The notes under the pieces are model-generated. The model worked only from the letters and a program-made list of their open reading frames with translations. It did not search any database and had not been told where the DNA came from. 64,000 nucleotides of DNA from an uncultured Collinsella sp. (GTDB lineage Bacteria; Actinomycetota; Coriobacteriia; Coriobacteriales; Coriobacteriaceae), in NCBI GenBank assembly GCA_900768795.1, contig CAAGEH010000014.1:27551-91550 (forward strand), read 5' to 3'. Of the stretch, positions 62,514 through 64,000 are shown piece after piece; position 1 is the first letter of the stretch, and each line of letters begins with the position of its first letter. A program made the position numbers and the translations under genes.

Positions 62514-64000
62514 CTACTCCAGCTCAAATGCTCCGGTATAGAGCTGATAGTAGTAGCCGCGCTTGGCGATCAGCTCGTCGTGGTTGCCGCGCTCGATGAT
62601 GCGGCCGTGATCCAGGCAGATGATCGCGTCGGAGTTGCGCACGGTGCTCAGGCGGTGTGCGATCACGAATGTGGTGCGGCCTTCCATGAGCTTGTCCATG
62701 CCGGCCTGCACGATAGCCTCGGTGCGGGTGTCGATGGAGCTCGTGGCCTCGTCCAGAATCATCGCCGGCGGGTCGGCGACAGCCGCGCGCGCGATCGAGA
62801 TCAGCTGGCGCTGGCCCTGCGACAGCTGCGCGCCGTTGCCGGTGAGCATGGTGTCGTAGCCGTCGGGCAGGCGGGTGATAAAGTCATCCGCTCCCGCGAG
62901 CTTGGCCGCCGCGATGCACTCCTCGTCGGTGGCGTCGAGGTTGCCGTAGCGGATGTTGTCCATGACGGTGCCGGTGAACAGGTTCACGTCCTGCAGCACC
63001 ACGCCCAGCGAGCGACGCAGATCGGACTTGCGAATCTTGTTGACGTTGATGCCGTCGTAGCGGATCTTGCCGTCGGCAATGTCGTAGAAGCGGTTGATGA
63101 GGTTGGTGATGGTCGTCTTACCCGCACCGGTAGCGCCAACGAAGGCGACCTTCTGGCCCGGCTTGGCGTATACGGACACGCCGTGCAGCACCTCGTGGTC
63201 GGGCGTGTAGCCAAAGTCCACGTTATCCATGACCAGGTCACCACGCAGCGGCACGTACTCGATCTCGCCGGTCGCGCGGTGCGGATGTTTCCATGCCCAC
63301 ATGCCGGTGTGGTGGTCAGCCTCCTCGAGCTGCCAGGTGTCGGGGTTAACCTGCGCGTTGACGAGCGTCACATAGCCTTCGTCAGTCTCGGGCTTCTCGT
63401 CGATGAGCTCAAAGATGCGTTCGGCGCCGGCGAGGCCCATGACCACGGCGTTGATCTGCTGCGAGATCTGGCCGATCTGTCCGCAGAACTGCTTGGTCAT
63501 GTTGAGGAACGGCACCACGACGGCGATGGACAGCGCCATGCCCGAGAGGCTCAGGTTGGGCACGCCCAGCGCCAGGAAGATGCCGCCGGCAAGGGCCACC
63601 AGCACGTAGAGCAGGTTGCCCAGGTTCATAAGGATAGGCATGAGGATGTTGGCGTACATGTTGGCCTTCTGTGAGACCTCGAAGAGCTTTTCGTTGCGCT
63701 CGTCAAAATCGGCCTCGGCGGCGGACTCGTGACAGAACGCCTTGACGACCTTCTGGCCGTTCATGACTTCCTCGATATGGCCCTCGACCACGCCGAGCTC
63801 GGTCTGCTGTGCAATAAAGAAGCGCGCGGAGTTGGAGCCGAGCAGCTTGGTCATAAAGGTCATAAAGGCGACGCCTGCCACAATGACCAGGCACATCCAC
63901 ACGCTGTAGTACAGCATGATGAAGAACACCGTGACGATGACGATGGTCGTCATAAGCAGGTTGGGCAGCGACTGGCTGATCATCTGGCGCAGCGTGTCGA
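62514..64000 (-). CDS. ABC exporter subunit, catalytic type (5' end outside window)
   Basis: About 494 residues are visible and the frame is still open at base 64000. It shows the later membrane helices, an inserted stretch of about 40 residues before the nucleotide-binding domain (TWQLEEADHHTGMWAWKHPH), Walker A GATGAGKTT, signature LSQGQRQLI and Walker B MILDEATSSID with catalytic Glu. The LSQGQ signature marks it as the catalytic half of a heterodimeric exporter, whose degenerate partner would be expected just upstream, outside the window. This is the third such system in 64 kb. Confidence 0.92.
   Translation of the reverse strand, partial: DTLRQMISQSLPNLLMTTIVIVTVFFIMLYYSVWMCLVIVAGVAFMTFMTKLLGSNSARFFIAQQTELGVVEGHIEEVMNGQKVVKAFCHESAAEADFDERNEKLFEVSQKANMYANILMPILMNLGNLLYVLVALAGGIFLALGVPNLSLSGMALSIAVVVPFLNMTKQFCGQIGQISQQINAVVMGLAGAERIFELIDEKPETDEGYVTLVNAQVNPDTWQLEEADHHTGMWAWKHPHRATGEIEYVPLRGDLVMDNVDFGYTPDHEVLHGVSVYAKPGQKVAFVGATGAGKTTITNLINRFYDIADGKIRYDGINVNKIRKSDLRRSLGVVLQDVNLFTGTVMDNIRYGNLDATDEECIAAAKLAGADDFITRLPDGYDTMLTGNGAQLSQGQRQLISIARAAVADPPAMILDEATSSIDTRTEAIVQAGMDKLMEGRTTFVIAHRLSTVRNSDAIICLDHGRIIERGNHDELIAKRGYYYQLYTGAFELE

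Overview
The window is about 58-60% GC by eye, with densely packed genes on both strands and short intergenic gaps closed by strong hairpin terminators. Gene content and style suggest a Coriobacteriia-type gut actinobacterium, Collinsella-like. The pointers are paired heterodimeric ABC exporters, Ula-type PTS genes, a Kup transporter beside KdpDE, a small bacterial SRP RNA and a PatB-type lyase. That assignment is an inference from memory; no search was run.

Layout, left to right. 1-9816: the 3' end of an EF-G-like factor, a HAD phosphatase, a LacI regulator divergent from an amino-acid-type ABC importer (binding protein plus permease, no ATPase), glmS, a PrpR-like regulator, a nitroreductase and a small orphan protein. 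10058-15618: a heterodimeric ABC exporter pair, serine acetyltransferase and a DedA protein. 15767-23035: a minus-strand block that is the most unusual part of the window. It holds an SPFH-GYF protein, two zinc-ribbon membrane proteins (one split by an in-frame TGA), a lipoprotein with two PASTA-like repeats, a membrane Ser/Thr kinase and an HTH protein. The same 15-bp palindrome (TCAGTTGNCAACTGA) lies upstream of three of its transcription units. 23370-31027: ilvE, lemA, and an MMPL/RND transporter with an LxxG-repeat secreted partner and a divergent TetR regulator.

31280-43591: tRNA-Ser(UGA), a TadA-glycerate kinase fusion, a PatB-like lyase, the SRP RNA, a second heterodimeric ABC pair, a DeoR regulator, a scar joining two broken genes, a flavodoxin and an LTA-synthase-type sulfatase. 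43821-48530: KdpE, a short KdpD without its usual N-terminal domain, and Kup, with no kdpFABC here. 48921-55875: a sugar catabolic locus with a class II aldolase, Ula-type PTS EIIA, EIIB and a frameshifted EIIC, a small TPR-like protein, a P-loop kinase fused to DeoC, a GntR regulator and an FSA-type aldolase. 56154-64000: an RlmKL-like methyltransferase with an apparently dead N-terminal half, a chimeric HAD/EIIC pseudogene, Tex and part of a third ABC exporter.

How the parts may work together. The 15.8-23.0 kb block looks like a self-contained envelope-sensing kinase system: kinase with ectodomain, lipoprotein with ligand-type repeats, zinc-ribbon membrane proteins and a membrane scaffold, co-regulated through one palindrome. 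The 49-56 kb locus looks like uptake and aldol cleavage of a phosphorylated sugar, partly decayed at its permease. Both are inferences from content and order. There are no rRNA genes, CRISPR arrays or recognisable insertion sequences.
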